Position numbers and translations under genes: made by a program. Shown piece after piece: positions 13,000 to 23,764 of a DNA stretch of 64,000 nucleotides. The notes beneath the pieces are model-generated. The model was given only the letters and a program-made list of their open reading frames with translations. It searched no databases and was not told the origin of the DNA. This DNA comes from Protopterus annectens (lineage: Eukaryota; Chordata; Ceratodontiformes; Protopteridae): assembly GCF_019279795.1 (NCBI RefSeq), contig NC_056732.1:1071879938-1071943937 (forward strand), given 5' to 3'. Every line of letters begins with the position of its first letter. The first letter of the stretch is position 1.

Positions 13000-14560
13000 T
13001 CTGTAGTGGCAGACTCAGGGCAATGAAGATCACAGTGACTTTGCATGTTGCAGCTTTTCATAAGAATACGGGCATTAAAGCAAGTGGTGGGAAGGCATAG
13101 AGAAGTCCAGTAGACCACTGCCTGAATACAGCATTTCTTGATGTCTATCCCTCCACAGGAATCAAGGTAAAGTAGCTGCTGCATCTGGTGCTGGTTGGGG
13201 ATGCAAACAAAAATGCAGCAAAGCTGAGTCTAGTGGCGAAATATAGGACAAGCTATCACTGGACTGACACCACTTGTGGGGCATCAATATGGATCTGCCG
13301 AGCCTGTCTACTAGGTAGTTGGGTCTTCCCAGGAATGTGCAATGGGAGCAGAAAATGATACAAAGTGATCATCCGCTGCTAAATCCTCACAGCTTCTTGG
13401 CAATAGAGATAGGACATGGTTCCTACTTGCTTGTTCAAATACCACTCTACAGACATGTCTGTCTGAATGGAAATTGCTCCTGGAGGTACTTGGTCCTGGA
13501 ATTCCTGCAGCACTAGTACTGCTTTCATCTCCAGGGTACTGATGTGAAGATGGGTCTGTCAGATTCCAAGTTCCTTGGACCATGCTCCACTCAAAACACC
13601 CCCCCAACCCAAAAAGGAGGCTTCCATTGTGACTGTTGCTCTCAGAGGATGATTAACAAACTGTCTTCCCACATGAATTTTGGAGGAGGTTAGCCATCAT
13701 TTCAAATGAGCCTTGCACAGCTGAGAGATGACTGAGAGAGCAGAATGGTCCTACTTCTGAGACCACTAAACTTTGAGCAGCCACTGAAGTATACACATGT
13801 GAAAAAGAAAGAAACACACCACAACTATTGTGGAATCCATCAATCCAAGGACATGACGTACCAATCTTGCAGGTAGAGATGTATGATTCTGGAGAGTCTG
13901 GACCAAAAATCTGACACGGAATTCACTGAGAATGGCGACTCACAACGCACTTTAATGTGTCCACATGATGTCCAAACAGAGCGCATTATGTTGGTTAAAG
14001 ATTTGACTTTTCTGAATTTACAGAAATAACAAAGAATAGACAAAGCTGTAGCAAGGGTTTGTGACTTCAGTAAGACGCAGCTAACAGCTAATCGCCCATT
14101 TACAGCAACACTCTGATCCCTCAGAATCTCGGATGTGATGTGACTACTGCAATGCACATGGTAAACACATGACGGGGTTGTGGTGAGCCCAAAGGACAGG
14201 GCTATGAACTGCAACTGTGTGGTTCCTATCCAGAAGTGTGGAAATCTCCTTAATGCTCTTGCTGTCTTGATGTGTAAATAGGCATCCTGAAGATCTGCTA
14301 AGTATATACAATAGTCTGCCTTCAGGCAAGACAATTACTTGCACTGTGGCCATTCTGAAAAGGATCTTTGCAATATGAAGATATAGGTGGTTGTAGTCTA
14401 GAAAGGGCCAAGGACCTTGCTCTCTTTCAAAAATTGAAAAGAATCTTGAAAAGATGCTGACCCTCTCTAGTCTGGTAGGATCATCTGGAAGGCTTTTTTT
14501 TTTTTTTTTTTTTTAAATAGAGCAAGAACTTCTCTTTTGGCTGCTGTTCATTAGTAGGGC
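13000..14560 (-). pseudogene. DIRS-2 RT-RNase H remnant
   Basis: RNase H remains around 13310-13610: a TDRHVC block corresponds to the TDN..V of other copies, and FEQASRNHVLSLL to NKQGGTRSYPL. RT remains around 13840-14420 include CIYLADLQDAYLHIKTARALR and LQFIALSFGLTTTPSCVYH, the counterparts of IDLKDAYYHIKMARPSR and FRALPFGLTTAPRAF. Many stops and shifts are present. Confidence 0.7.
14494..14514. repeat. Poly-T run inside DIRS-2
   Basis: 21 T within former RT coding sequence, where related copies have no such run. Confidence 0.95.
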
Positions 14561-14639
14561 AGAATATCTAGTAGTGGCAGAGATTAAGTGAGATGGAGAG
14601 AAGAAAAGGGGATTATATAGCTTCCGAGTATTATCCTCT

Positions 14640-15395
14640 TTACCCAAGAGACCGGCGTGACGGCCATCCATTCGGATGAGTGGATGGATAAAATGGCCTC
14701 AGACAACTATCATACAGAAGTGGCTGAGCAAGCCTTCTAGGAAGTTGATACTATTTGTTTGAAGAGAGACCCCTACACCCCTTTTTCTGCAGACTACCCT
14801 TGAAATCTGTGTAAGCATCCATTAAAAAGACTGCCTCTACCATGGCAAAACCTGTCTGAAGAGGAGTCAATGGGTTGATGCCAGGGTTTCCTAAACTATA
14901 AAGAGTTGGACCCCTTCTATATCTTACTGAATGATCTTTGAGGGGTCTCAAATTTCATACACACGGTAGGCAGAGTTTTCTTCTCTTGTTCACATCAAAG
15001 CAATCTTTCTTTCACAGAGGAACAGCCAAAGGATGTGGATTCTTAACAGGAATTTGTGAAAGATGCCTCAAAGGTACCAGCAGAGTCAGAAAGGATAAGC
15101 CAGACATGGCATCTTATTTTAATGTTTGCTTCCACTGCATGATCCTTACCATCATCTGTATAATGCAAGAGTCACATTGAGATGTTACTGATGGTCAGCA
15201 TCAGGCCAGCTGTGGCCTCCAATTTTTTCCTAGACTCTGCTGTGGGCAGCTTTCTCAAACAAGCTAAAGCTTCTTCCACTAAATACCTTTGGAAGCGGTT
15301 CATGTGAGTGCTATCGGACAGTGCTGTCAAGGCAAAGGTATCTAAGGCCTATTCCCATTTACCCATTCTGTCCATCACCCTGACTCCTTGCTCGG
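14640..15395 (-). pseudogene. DIRS-2 ORF1 remnant
   Basis: C-terminal part of ORF1, recognised only by position and short matches. For example, minus-strand sequence near 15350-15380 corresponds to the MDR(W/Y)G part of other copies (CCATTCTGTCCATCACC). No domain can be read. The N-terminal zinc-binding part is absent. Confidence 0.4.
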
Positions 15396-15439
15396 CTAGG
15401 TGAACTTGCAGTTTCCCGTCCATTCATCCAGACAGTGCT

Positions 15440-15832
15440 TGAACAGAGTAAGATACATGTCAGTGGTGCAAGAGGTAGCACACTTGCCTTTGGTGCAGGA
15501 GACTGTGGGCTCTATTCCTACACCAGGTAGACAGAATGCTGACACTGCAGTGCAGCATAAGGGGGTGTTGCACTCCTGTGCATGTTGTCCTTTGGATGAG
15601 ATGTTAAACAGAGTTCCCAGCTGCTTTACTTGGTGGTAGCTCAAGGTGAGCATAAAAGATCTCATAGCACCTTTCAAAAAGAGTAGGGAAGTTTCCAGAT
15701 GCTCTGGCCAAACTTCCCCTAGTAGTATAAATGCTACCTCAGGCCACCCCTGAAAAGAGGCCAACAGCCTAGTGGGACTAACCCAGTCAACAAAGAAGAA
15801 AAAATACAAATATAAATAAAATGTTCACATCT
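15440..15832 (+). mobile_element. tRNA-headed SINE with LINE-like tail
   Basis: The head has tRNA promoter-like boxes (GTGCAAGAGGTAGCAC, then GGGCTCTATTCCTAC). The body contains TTTGGATGAGATGTTAAAC and AAAAAGAGTAGGG, a segment that I recall from widespread fish SINEs. The end, GGGACTAACCCAGTCAACAAAG followed by an A/T-rich (ATAAA) tail, resembles the 3' end of the LINE at 50100-50195. The 5' border is approximate, and no convincing target duplication was found. Confidence 0.7.
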
Positions 15833-16257
15833 TTACTGGCTCACCACATTTTAAGTTGCAAAAAGAGTTTACACATTAATGAAAAAGAAAGCAAACCTCA
15901 ATAACAGTTTTCATTCACTCCAACATTACACAAATTTCTTAAATCCTGACATTCCTTAAAGCTGACTCCTCCTTCTCCTGAGCATTATTGTGAAAGCATT
16001 GTTCCCACAAATCCAATTTCTATGAAATTTGCTCATTACTTTTTCTTAATCCCACTTGCAATTCTTCTCTCCTTTACGGCGTTCAATATTTCTATTACAT
16101 TTGCTTTAGATTTTGATTTTCTAACTGCTTTTTTAGCTGCCAACTGCATTAAACTTAGCAAAGTCTTATGGTAACAAACAAAAATTTCAAGAAATCAACA
16201 AACTTAATACAACACAAAGGCGAGTACCACTGTGAGCAAAGTCAAGAAGCAGGCAAA
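15833..16257. other. Short unique stretch
   Basis: No repeat was recognised. A minus-strand stretch near 16050-16150 reads a Lys-rich peptide (AAKKAVRKSKSKAN) of unknown meaning. Confidence 0.4.
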
Positions 16258-16383
16258 TAGACCTTAAAACCAACGATTTAATTAGCGCTTTCGGTAGAAT
16301 CTATGTCCTACCTTCTTCAGGTCTGAAGAAGGTAGGACACAGGTTCTACCGAAAGTGCTAATTAAATCGTTGGTTTTAAAGTC
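16258..16383. repeat. Long near-perfect hairpin
   Basis: Two arms of about 60 nt (16258-16320 and 16323-16383) are inverted copies separated by only about 2 nt, from AGACCTTAAAACCAACG to its complement. Only a few mismatches are present, so it is either young or kept paired. It may be a fold-back element or a terminus of a Penelope-like element. See findings. Confidence 0.9.
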
Positions 16384-16430
16384 TTACGATACTTAGGCAA
16401 TTCAAGTTCTACATCTCATCTGTAAAAAAG

Positions 16431-16622
16431 GAGTTAAGTACTCACCATAACATTCCATGTGAGTTGTTCATCTCACCTTCCTTCTTACACATGGGTTTGG
16501 AGGCGATCCCTCGGCTCCGAGTTGGCCGCTTTCACAAGCACGAAGTTTTAGAGTAGCTTGAGGCCAAGTCCCTATCCCATGATGCTCTCTGTCTCACCTC
16601 AGATCTAGTTTGCTGACCCCAG
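16431..16622. repeat. DIRS-3 left inverted terminal repeat
   Basis: Matches 22573-22730 in reverse complement (CTCGGCTCCGAGTTGGCC, GCTTGAGGCCAAGTCCCTATC, CTCAGATCTAGTTTGC). Confidence 0.85.
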
Positions 16623-16744
16623 CATGTATAACATAACACATAAACAGTACTCTAGCCGGAGTAAGAAATCCTAGAACAAGACCCACCAGACCGCAAAGTC
16701 TTACTTGTTGTTCGAGAAGCCTGGAGGGGGAAGGCGGGTGGGAA

Positions 16745-16852
16745 TGTAAGAATGACGGCGAGATGAACAACTCATATGGAATGTTATGGTAAGTATATAA
16801 TTTCTTTATGTGAAGTTGTTCAATCTCACCATTCATTCTTACACATGGGTAG
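16745..16852. repeat. DIRS-3 ICR
   Basis: Left-end complement (GAATGTTATGGTAAGTA) joined to right-end complement (TGTGAAGTTGTTCAATCTCA). It contains TTATGGTAAGT at 16784-16794. Confidence 0.85.
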
Positions 16853-16879
16853 CATCCCAAGCACCTTTCGTCCTGGGTG

Positions 16880-18175
16880 GCTCATGGGAGTATATTCCTG
16901 AGGACAGTGGAACTAAAGGAAGTCCTGCCCCTGGAGGCCCTTTCTACTTTGTAATGCGTGATGAAGGTATGAGGCTTAGACCAAGTGGCAGCTGCACATA
17001 GTGTCCAAAGGCAGCCTAGCCGCATAAGCTGAGGAAGTAGAAAGCCCTAGTGGAATGTGCTTTCATACTATGTCCTAATGGTTGATTCACTGAGGAATAT
17101 GTGAATTTTATGCAATCAGTTAACCATTTGGAAAGAGCAACTTTGGGTACTGCTAAGCCCATTCTTGGTGTCCGCATGAGAAACAAAGAGTTGTTCTGAT
17201 TTTCTAAATTCTTTTGTTCTGTCCAAATAGAATCTCAATTGCCTGTGAACATAAAGTTTATGCAACATATACTCCAACTTGTTAGAATGGTTACTGAAGA
17301 AAGTTGGGAGTTCAATAGTTTGATTCAGGTTAGCTTCTGAACATACCTTTGGAAGGAAGGAAGGAAGGGTTAGCCCTCAGTGACACTCTGTCGGGGTGAA
17401 ACACCAAATATGGGGGTTTGACAGGGGCTGAAGTTCGGATCCTGTACGTGCTGAAGTAATGGCAACCAAAAAGATAGTTTTCCCGAGAGAGAAATTTTAA
17501 TTGGCAGGATAATGCAGGCTCAAAAGGAGGAAGAATAATCCGTGATAACACAAAATTCAGATTCCAGGGAGTAAAAGGTTGCCTAACTGGCAGTCTAAGA
17601 TGTATGGTACCTTTTAAGAAGGCCCTACATAATCTATGAGACATTAGGTTAGAACCTTCAGATCCGAGGTGAAAATTCGAAATTGCAGCCAATTAAACTC
17701 GTATGGTGGCAGCTGCAGCACCTTCATTAAAAAGCTTAGTCAGGAATTTTTAAATGCTAGCAATTGGGGTGACGTACAGGTCAATATTATTTTGTGAAGC
17801 CCAAAAAGAAAATCGCTTCCATTTGTTGGCGTACAACTTTCTGGTGGAAGCTTTATGAGAGGATACAAGGATATGCTGTACCTCCGAGGAGAAATCGTGT
17901 GACCTGGTTAAGTTGGAAATTGCAGCAGCCAAGCTGTCAATCTGAGGGAATGAAGAGAAGGATGAAGAGCCCCTGATGAATGCGTCAGTAGATCTGGAAC
18001 TGGGTCCAGAATCCAAGGTTCCTCTAGTTGGTAGAGTTGAAGGAAGGGGAACCAAATCTGTTGAGGCCAAAATGGGGCTATTAAAATTACAGACCTCCCC
18101 AGGGCTTCGGCTTTCTGCAAGAATTTTGGAATCAGAGGAATTGGTGGAAAGGCATATAGGAGTCCCAGGGGCCAA
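16880..18175 (-). pseudogene. DIRS-3 tyrosine recombinase
   Basis: Integrase of the element. The N-terminal part is readable at 18175-17750 (SSHKASTRKLYANKWKRFSFW). The middle part at 17692-17330 reads MAAISNFHLGSEG, PWNLNFVLSRIILPPFEPA and VSLRANPSFLP. The C-terminal third, which should hold the HxxR and Tyr boxes, has no open frame. A (GGAA)n run near 17350 lies where frames break. Non-functional as read. Confidence 0.7.
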
Positions 18176-20025
18176 TTGTGTATGAGCAAATCCCTTGGGC
18201 TGCCCCCGGTGGGGGATTCAGGGCAAAGTAACTTCTGCATTTGGCATTCATAGGGGATGTAAATAGGTCGCAGCAAGGCTGGCCCCATCTGTAGAAAATC
18301 ATCTCCGCAACTTCGTCTTTGAGGAACCACTAGTGTGGCATCAGTATGGCTCTGCTCAGTTTGTCCGCAATCACGTTGGATTTCCCCAGGATGTGTGTTG
18401 CTATCAGAAAGTGCCCGGTGGATACAGCCCACTGCCAAACTCTCACGGCCTCTTGACATAAGGGGTAAGACTTGGTTCCCCGTTGCTTGTTGATATACCA
18501 CACCACAGAAATGTTGTCGGTCTGGATCACAATCGTCCCCAGAGGTAGAGAGTCGTGGAAATACTGCAAAGCCAAAAGTACTGCTCTCAACTCCAGGACA
18601 TTGATGTGCAACTGTGACTCTGTCTCTGACCAGGTGTCTTGGGCTGTTCTCCCCCCCACCCTATCAGATAAGCTTGCGCTGTTCCCCCCCCCTACCCTAT
18701 CAGAGAAGCTTGCGCTGTTCTCCCCCCCTACCCTATCAGAGAAGCGTGCGTGGTTACCGTGGCTGATGGCGTGGGGAAGAACAAATGGGAGACCTACTGT
18801 TACATGACGGCTGGTCAGCCACCACTGAAGATCCTTTCTGCATGAATCTGTAGTCATTATCAAGAATGACATCGGAAGTTGTTGGTAAGACCACTGGGTG
18901 AAGAGTAACCATTGAAGAATTCTCATGTGCATATGCCCCAGAGGAACTGCTATGAGCGTTGCTGCCATAATACCTAGTAGTTTCAACACTTGAGAGGCTG
19001 GTACTTTTTTGCTCGTCAGAATCTCTGATACCGGTAGTCGGAGGGTGACTATTCTGTCCAGTGGCAATTTTACCATGGTGGTGGTAGTGTCTACTCCGAT
19101 AAAGAAGATATGCTGCGATGGTGACAACGCAGGCTTGTCGAAATTTATAGTTATTCCTAACTGAGAAAGAAGATTGAGTGTGTGATCCCTGGATTAAAGT
19201 AGTTGATGCCTGGAGGTGGCGGTGAGGGGCCAGTCATCCAGATACGGAAACTCTCAGAATCCTAGATGCCTCAGGTGAGCCGTAACCACTGACATGCATT
19301 TAGTAAACGCTCTGGGAGCTGTCGTAAGACCAAAAGGCAGTGCTCGGAACTGATAGTGACTGGCTCCCAGCCGGAAACGCAAGTGATCTCTGGATGGCCT
19401 GGCCATTTTGATGTGATAGTACGCATCCTTGAGATCTATATAGAGCACATCCAATTGTCCTTTCCTAGAAATGAAGAATCGACTGAAGCGTGACCATCCG
19501 GAACTTCGCTCTCTTTACAAAGGTGTTGAGCCTGCTGAGGTCCAAGATGGGCCTCCAGTCCCCTGTCTTCTTTGGAACTAAAAAGAATCTGGAGTAGGTT
19601 CCGGATCCTATCTGGTCTGCTGGGACTGGCTGGATGACTCTCTTTTCCTGCAACCTTTGAATTTCTATGGCTGCTTGATCCCTGAGACTGGATGGAATGT
19701 CTGGGATTTTCCTTCATACAGGTGGGGCTTCTGAGAACAGAATGACATAACCTCTGGAAACAATTATTTGTACGCAACAATCTTTTGTAATTTCTAGCCA
19801 GTCGTCTGGATACAAAGACAAGCGACCCCTGACTGCCTCCAGAGTAGGACAGTCGGGACTCCTTTCAGGAGCGCTGGTAGGGCTTTCCAAAGAACTGATC
19901 CATCTCCCTGGTTTTGCAGACCCCTCTGCCACCTGGGCAGCATCTTCCATTATTACCCCCTCCTCTGCCCCTGGAGGGTGGTTCACTACATGTTCTGAAA
20001 AGCTCCTTGGGACTTCCGGAACCAC
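17908..20025 (-). pseudogene. DIRS-3 RT-RNase H-methyltransferase
   Basis: RT blocks: VPKKTGDWRPILDLSRLNTF, FRMVTLQSILHF, YIDLKDAYYHIKMARPSRDH and FRALPFGLTTAPRAFTKCM (19254-19653). The YLDD region is broken near 19240. RNase H at 18330-18800 reads LHINVLELRAVLLALQYF and IQTDNISVVWYINKQRGTK. The methyltransferase-like part reads LLYAFPPIPLIPK and LIAPFWPQQIWFP. Parts lie in different frames. The first RNase H Asp is replaced (VTTHASLIG where DIRS-1 has VTMDASLIG). Confidence 0.8.
18643..18748. repeat. Three 35-36 nt tandem units at the RNase H active site
   Basis: Units at 18643-18677, 18678-18713 and 18714-18748. Each holds a C-run and CCCTATCAGA.AAGC. On the minus strand one frame reads SDRVGG three times without a stop. 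Confidence 0.9.
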
Positions 20026-22083
20026 ATTTTTCCTCCCTTTTGCCCTTTGGGGTACGGTCTAGTAGGGGTGAAAAAATGGACTCCTACGGCAAACAGAGTC
20101 TTTCCATCTTGCTCACACCGAGCGAGGGTCTCCTTGACTTTAGGCCCGAAAAGGGATGAGCCATCAAATGGGGTATTAACGAAGGAAGACTTGAAGGCTT
20201 CTGCACAGGAGCATAAACACATCCAGGAATGTCTCCGAAGAGCTACTGCTGAACCCGCTGCCGAACTCAAACCATCGGCTGCATAAGAAATGAGCCGCAT
20301 GGATGAGTTAACTATGGAATTAAGGGTACTGAGCTGGGCTGTCACCTTATCAGGAACACCTTCAGCTGTACTACCCTGTAAATATCTCCAAGCTCTTTCA
20401 GGAGATCTTTTTGAAGACGGGTAAAATTTGTCAAATAGTTGAGTGATCGCATAGCAAAAGTCGCTGAACTAAAGATGCGTTCCCCATACCTGTCCATCAT
20501 CCTGGAATCTCTATTAGGAGGATGGACAGTAGAAGAGTTTTCAGACATCTCTTTCTTGGTGGCCGCGGCCAACACTATGGCATCAACTGGCACTCCCTTG
20601 GTAAGGAACATTTTGTTTTTGGATGATGTAATAAATTTGTTGGGCCTCCAAAGGAGAGGTTCCACAGTATCAGGAGACTCCCACACCCTTTGAGCAACCA
20701 ACTCCATTAGTTCATCAAAGGTGGAGTCATCCAGGATGTGGAAGGTTGAGACCCAAAGGCCCTCAAGAGTACCGATTCATCATCAGTAGGGGTAACGGAC
20801 TGCCAGTCACCCATCTGCTTAAGGACTTCAAGGATATCAGCAAAGGAGATGTCCACCGAGGGGGACCGTAGGGACCCTTCTGACTCCTCTACATCTGTGT
20901 CTGATGTGATAGACTCCTGTGGGGAGTCTAAATGCCTCCTCTTGCAAAGTGTCTTCCTGGGAACCTCATCAGTGAGAGCTTCTGGTGAGGTCTCATTAGA
21001 ACATGGGTCACCCAATGGAGCTACCTGAGGCTCTGGGTCTTGATGCTTTACAGGGACCTGTGATGTAGAGGTAGAAAGTGGCACTTTAGGGGAGGAAGAG
21101 GAAGGCCCTGATGACATAGGAGTCATTGAAGACATAACCCTCCTCATGGCATCGAAGGCTCCACTGCTCCGACGCGAGGAAGTAGCCGATTCCGAAGAAG
21201 ATGGCAACCTCCCCGGTGCAGACACAATGGGTTCTGACCCAGAGGAAGAAGCCGAGCTCATCTGTGCCGAAGCTCCAAGGGGAAGGGTCAGAACCGACCC
21301 ATCAGTTCGACTCTATCCCCCTAGAGCAGATCGGAGAGTGTCGGCTCCCAGACTCCTCGAACAGCACCGAAGTAGTATGAGTTGACGGAGCCGATGGCAC
21401 TAGAACAGGCCTCGGCTCCGAAGGTTCCACAATCATCAGTAACACCTCCCCTGGCTCCGAAGGCCCGGCTCGGCTCAGAGGAGTAGACACATCAGGTAAA
21501 ATAGTCTTTGGCTCTGAAACTGGTTGGGCCAAAGCCGATAATAATTTGGCTAATGCCGGATTCTCGAAAAGCCTCTGCACCACTCGGTCCACATCCAGAT
21601 CGGAGAGGGCTCTCGAAGAACGAGTAGAAGGGATCGAAGAAGCAGACTGCAAAATGGGTGATTTCAAAGTTTCGGAGACCGGCTCCAATACCAGGGACCG
21701 GCTCCGAAAAACACAAGCTCGGTGCTCGGTTCCAAAGACTGCGGAACTGGCGACGGCACCTTCTCAGCAAGGCTTGGAGCCAACAACTTCGGCTCCGAAG
21801 AAGCTTTAGACGACTTTGAACCCTTCAACGATTTTGAAGTCTGGTCAGCCTTATCCAACGATTCCTGGAAATCTGGTTTCAGCAAACCCCTGTCAACCAG
21901 TTTTCTTCTGCGGTCCAGTAATACTCTGCTACTAAAGGAGTGACAAATGGAGAAGTCCTCCTGAAGATGGACAGCCCCCAAACAGTACACACAACTGACA
22001 TGCAGATCAGTTAAAGACATTTTCTGCCCACACTTAGGGCATTTCTTAAATCCAGACTTTTGATTTTCTTTAGGCTCAGCCAT
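19986..22083 (-). pseudogene. DIRS-3 ORF1 (Gag-like)
   Basis: The start is set at the ATG at 22083, reading MAEPKENQKSGFKKCPKCG with the same spacing to the cysteine cluster as DIRS-1. The zinc-binding cluster is CPKCG, H, CVYC, H, CH (residues about 15-50). It is followed by RRRKLVDRGLLKPDFQE, a Ser/Pro-rich middle (21688-20707) and a C-terminal Ala-rich part (20707-19986) with SATFAMRSLNYLTNFTRLQ and DGLSSAAGSAVALRRHSW. Frames change near 21660, 21300, 20707 and 20345. Predicted to package the RNA, by analogy with other DIRS ORF1 proteins. Confidence 0.65.
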
Positions 22084-22117
22084 ATTAGCAAACAGTATAA
22101 AACTCAGTCTGAGAAAA

Positions 22118-22119
<2 letters not shown>

Positions 22120-22204
<85 letters not shown>
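22120..22204. repeat. (TG)n(TA)n microsatellite in DIRS-3 leader
   Basis: About 28 TG units then about 14 TA units, ending 37 bp upstream of the ORF1 ATG on the sense strand. Confidence 0.98.
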
Positions 22205-22206
<2 letters not shown>

Positions 22207-22572
22207 CTGTTTAAAAATAAACACTCTAGAAAAAAGAGAGACCAATCTAATATTGAAGTAGCTAACAACACACACAGCAAAAACGCTAAAGCTACAAACT
22301 AATATATCTAGTCAAAATCTTAATTATACAACTTTCAATTTAAAATCTTACTAAATTTCTTATAAAAAGGATAGGGAGAAAACAAAAATGCAACACAGAA
22401 GGCCTAAGAGCAGCCGCTCTATAAAGATTAAAAACTCATCAAAAAACAGCAAGGGCAGAGCCTGAAACTAGTCAAGAAACACACTATTAATATATAGGAC
22501 TATAACTATCCAAATTAAGTAAAAGTTAGAAATACTGGCCTGTGCTCTCTCTCGACCTCCGGTCTGTTGCAG

Positions 22573-22730
22573 CGGCAAACTACATCTCAGGTGAGAGACA
22601 GCATCATAGGATAGGGACTTGGCCTCGAGCTACTCTAAAACCTCGAGCTTCTGAAAGTGGCCAACTCGGAGCCGAGGGATCGGCTCCCAACCCATGTGTA
22701 AGAATGAACGGTGAGATTGAACTTCACATC
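22573..22730. repeat. DIRS-3 right inverted terminal repeat
   Basis: Reverse complement of 16431-16622. It ends near GAACTTCACATC. Confidence 0.85.
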
Positions 22731-22841
22731 ATTAATTTCTTTTTAGTTACTACCATTTGTTCCCCCCAACATTTCTATTAAAGAACTATTCACATCTCAG
22801 TCACAACCTATTTCTCACTTTTTTTTTTGCTTAATGAACAG

Positions 22842-23139
22842 CTTGCCAATATCCCTTCGAACATCGTATGGCACAGATCCTCAGAAAAGGTCACGCAGAA
22901 CACAATGCCCATGTAAAGTTTATAAATGAACAAGAAGGGTATGACTTGATAATAACCAAAGGTTGGAACTCATCTTATTTTGCTGTCCCAGGGTATAAGA
23001 AATATGACTGTCTACGGGACAGTCTGAGAGGCAGGGGTATTATCGTACTAATTAAAGAAACTAGACAGTCTATAATGGTATCCAAGAAAATATAAATACT
23101 AACAGCTGATTTATTACATCAGTGAGACAGCAGAAGAAA
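22842..23139 (+). pseudogene. CR1-type LINE endonuclease, N-terminal part
   Basis: Plus-strand frame 22868-23095 reads HAEHNAHVKFINEQEGYDLI, WNSSYFAVPGYKKY and RGRGIIVLIKE. This is the order of the CR1 endonuclease start (YDvIgITETWW...PGYxLfRrD..GRrGGGVaLyvKE). The TETW block has decayed to TKGW. The domain is cut by DIRS-4 at 23140 and continues at 28395. Confidence 0.75.
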
Positions 23140-23345
23140 GTACAGTTGTGTACACTTACCACAAATGTAGATGTTTGAGTGCATTCACTGTTGCAGTCAT
23201 TACATTTGGGTTAATCTTCTGGCAGGTTGCCCTCAGTCAGCCTGAATAACAAAGTCTTGGGTCCTGCGTCGATTGCTGTGTCTTCTGCCATGACGTCAGG
23301 TCATCAGGGGTATAAAACATGCAGCCGATGCCATTTTAATCAATT
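23140..23345. repeat. DIRS-4 left inverted terminal repeat
   Basis: Matches 28205-28394 in reverse complement, including TGACGTCA and GGGGTATAAAACATGCAGCC. It starts at GTACAGTTGTG. Confidence 0.9.
23291..23317 (+). promoter_or_regulatory. CRE + TATA in DIRS-4 left repeat
   Basis: TGACGTCA (23291-23298) and TATAAAA (23311-23317) on the plus strand, 12 bp apart. It would drive antisense transcription into the element. Confidence 0.5.
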
Positions 23346-23388
23346 TTTCTTGCCCCAGATGTCAGGTGCCCCCCAAATGGGGAGCAAA

Positions 23389-23390
<2 letters not shown>

Positions 23391-23440
<50 letters not shown>

Positions 23441-23441
23441 T
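23391..23441. repeat. (AT)n(CA)n microsatellite
   Basis: About 19 AT units followed by CA units, between the left repeat and the ICR of DIRS-4. Confidence 0.98.
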
Positions 23442-23565
23442 GTAATTTACAACACAAAATATATACCTCCAATTAAAAGCAAATACACCAAAAAGGCTTT
23501 TGAACATAGTAAAGGAAAGAAGAGGTATAATAATAGAGAAAAAGGGGACTGGCGGGTGGGTAACC

Positions 23566-23672
23566 AGGACTGCAACAGTGAATACACTCGAACATCTACA
23601 TTTATGGTAAGTGTACACAACTGTACTATGTTCTTAGTGTTTCACTGTTGCACTCATTACATTTGGGTAGAA
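23566..23672. repeat. DIRS-4 ICR
   Basis: Left-end complement ending GGTAAGTGTACACAACTGTAC, then right-end complement starting ATGTTCTTAGTGTTTCACTG. TTATGGTAAGT lies at 23602-23612. Confidence 0.9.
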
Positions 23673-23764
23673 TCCCAGAGCTATGGTTAGGAGGATGGAA
23701 TTATACAGCATTAGGAGCAGCTATAAGGCCCTGCAGGACAGCAGTGGCAAAGCCTGCCCAGGAT

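Larger units (their letters stand above)
11427..15395 (-). mobile_element. DIRS-2: old, degenerate DIRS element
   Basis: A strongly decayed copy of the DIRS-1 family, sense strand minus. The left end (GAAGTTATGTACTTACTATAAC, then CAGATCTG) resembles the ends of DIRS-1 and DIRS-6. A blurred ICR lies near 11728-11820. The recombinase, RNase H and RT follow in the expected order, and ORF1 is only a stub. The right terminal repeat is missing; recognisable DIRS sequence ends where a SINE begins at about 15440. Confidence 0.75.
16431..22730 (-). mobile_element. DIRS-3: DIRS-type element
   Basis: Complete in structure, about 6.3 kb, sense strand minus. Right repeat 22573-22730, microsatellite 22120-22204, ORF1 22083 to about 19986, pol about 20025-17908, recombinase 18175 to about 16880, ICR 16745-16852, left repeat 16431-22622-equivalent at 16431-16622. 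It is close to DIRS-1 in order and sequence but clearly a separate copy. The recombinase C-terminus is worn, and the RNase H site carries a tandem triplication. Confidence 0.9.

Noticed and set aside
23391-23441. AT/CA repeat as a CRISPR-like or regulatory array
   Set aside because: Plain dinucleotide microsatellite without spacers.
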